Part shown: one piece after another, positions 58,701-60,000 of the stretch | Position numbering within the stretch: position 1 is the first letter of the stretch | How the letters are laid out: each line of letters begins with the position of its first letter | NCBI RefSeq assembly: GCF_030272615.1 | Contig: NC_081415.1 | Span: 511,693,873 to 511,753,872, forward strand | Direction: 5' to 3' | From: Cryptomeria japonica | Taxonomy: Eukaryota; Streptophyta; Pinopsida; Cupressales; Cupressaceae | DNA length: 60,000 nt | Position numbers and translations under genes: made by a program | The notes under the pieces: generated by a model | Told to the model about the DNA's origin: nothing | Seen by the model: the letters and a program-made list of their open reading frames with translations, nothing else | Database searches by the model: none

Positions 58701-60000
58701 TTTCGAGCAACCACACTAGAATAAACCTATGGAAGACCAAGAGAAGCCAACTGTGGAAGACTAAGAGTCAGAACTTTGAATTGCATATTAGATGTGCCTC
58801 TGGGATTTGAACTTCGATCTCCACTATGAGAACTCAATTCTTTAACCAATAGAAAACAGCCCCTTCGTCATGATTTTGAATTTGAAAAAATAGGCTATGT
58901 TATATGAATGTGTAAAATGGGGCAATATCAAGGAATGTGCAACATTTGGAAAATGTTGAGATCATTTTTGGGGGTAATTAATTGATTGATTTTATTTATC
59001 ATAGTTGGTTTGTGTGTTAAAGAGATCAAATCATATTTCAACTATGTATTTAGATATATTAAAACTGGCAGAAAAAAGTGTCTATTTGATCTGAAGTGAA
59101 AGTTTATTGTGTCTTCCATAAGTAGCAATTATTATTTGACTTGTGTATAAAAGTGTATGGAATATTTTTTTTCCTAATTTATTTATGTAATATAATTTAT
59201 TTTATATAAGTTTTATATGTTAACCTAATCTAATTAAATGATAATATTTAGTGAACAATAAATTTAAGGTGCCATCATGTTCTAATATAAGGCATATTGT
59301 TTATGGTTAACACCTTAACATTTCATATCTTTCATTCATGTATTTCGATGATGTTGAAGTTTGTCTTTACATTTTTACTTAATTTCATTTCAATTGAATA
59401 AAGAGAAAGAAAAAGAAAATCATTCAATTGACCTAAATTGTGTCATAAGTCCTAACTTTTACTAATCAATCTGAAATTAAAATATAACTATACTTTTATA
59501 CATATATTATGTAAAATTTATATATTATAATATTTCATAAATAATTTAATGCAAATGTTTGTTTAACTAAGTTATGTAATTCAACAATGCAATAGATCAG
59601 ACTTAAAAGACTTTGCGAGAATATTATAAAGTGAAACAAAATTTGAAACATTTATGTCCTATGAAAATGAAGCAAACAACAAAAGTTATTGTTCAGGGTA
59701 TCTTGAAAGTTTGAATGCAATGGAAATGATGAGGAAATGGTAGGGAAAGGATACCAATAGCCATTATAGCTAACTGCATGTACCCACCGATCCTAAATGG
59801 TACATCAAAATGTAACATTTTTTTTGTTGTTTCTATATGGGACTTAATTGGTCATAGCTATCATTTTGACTTCTGAGTAGTAATTGAGATTTGTTATGCA
59901 TGCAAGGGTCAAAAAGTGGTAATTTCAAAGTATTGCTTGATACCTACTTAAAGATGCCTGAATAATTGTGCACTACAACCACCTCAAAAATGGCCAATAC
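55757..60000 (-). repeat. 5' LTR of the Tat element (cut by window end)
   Basis: Nearly identical to 41066-45310 along its whole visible length, with scattered single-base differences and a few one-base indels. Confidence 0.92.

Larger units (their letters stand above)
41066..60000 (-). mobile_element. Ty3/gypsy Tat-lineage retrotransposon, 5' LTR cut by window edge
   Basis: On the minus strand the order is LTR, tRNA-Trp primer site, long leader, gag, protease, G-patch-like spacer, RT, degenerate RNase H, second archaeal-type RNase H, integrase, LTR. The second RNase H places it in the Tat lineage. The LTRs (41066 onward and 55757 onward) are nearly identical over the 4.2 kb that can be compared, differing at scattered single bases, so this is the youngest large element here. 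The polyprotein still has about a dozen stops and three frame changes. The bases before the left LTR are GTTTT; the matching right flank is outside the window. Confidence 0.93.

Overview
The window looks like intergenic DNA from a large plant nuclear genome, most likely a conifer or another gymnosperm. This is inferred from the AT-rich composition, the density of old nested retrotransposons and the absence of any intact host gene. I found no host gene, rRNA, tRNA gene or CRISPR array. Nearly everything recognisable is a retroelement or a relic of one, and every coding region is broken by stops or frameshifts.

Layout. (1) 1-7265: a Ty3/gypsy chromovirus on the + strand. Its 5' LTR is cut by the window edge. 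It has a tRNA-iMet-type primer site, one gag-pol frame with a C-terminal chromodomain, and a 2145-bp 3' LTR. (2) 7266-9955: a copia-type LTR fragment and a non-LTR-like 3' end. (3) 9956-12211: a small internally deleted Ty1/copia element. (4) 13600-14584: another copia scrap. (5) 14585-15562: a 5'-truncated non-LTR insertion with a 19-bp target duplication. (6) 16201-39442: a deep nest. A truncated non-LTR copy ('ORF3 family', 16214-17246 and 31249-31878, minus strand) is split by a 14-kb LTR element with no visible pol (17247-31248). That element carries a further ORF3-family copy, itself split by a Ty1/copia element with perfect 5-bp target duplications (21065-26841), and a solo LTR with perfect target duplications (29237-30301) inside its 3' LTR. 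Beside the truncated copy, apparently at the same target site, lies a LINE (31892-39426, minus). (7) 39443-41065: a relic of a copia LTR. (8) 41066-60000: a comparatively young Ty3/gypsy Tat-lineage element on the minus strand. Its LTRs exceed 4.2 kb, it has a 20-nt tRNA-Trp primer site, a second (archaeal-type) RNase H and an intact integrase DDE triad.

The most interesting point is the LINE. Matching direct repeats (15 of 16 bases) bracket not only ORF1 and ORF2 (endonuclease, reverse transcriptase, RNase H) but also a third, unrelated ORF of about 550 codons downstream. Three other copies of this third ORF plus its 3' UTR occur in the window as 5'-truncated pieces. This suggests a LINE lineage with a 3' ORF3 encoding an unrecognised globular plus coiled-coil protein. 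Three insertions of the family share a target starting AACTAT. Most premature stops are TAG at positions where CAG is likely, consistent with decay of CHG-methylated DNA.
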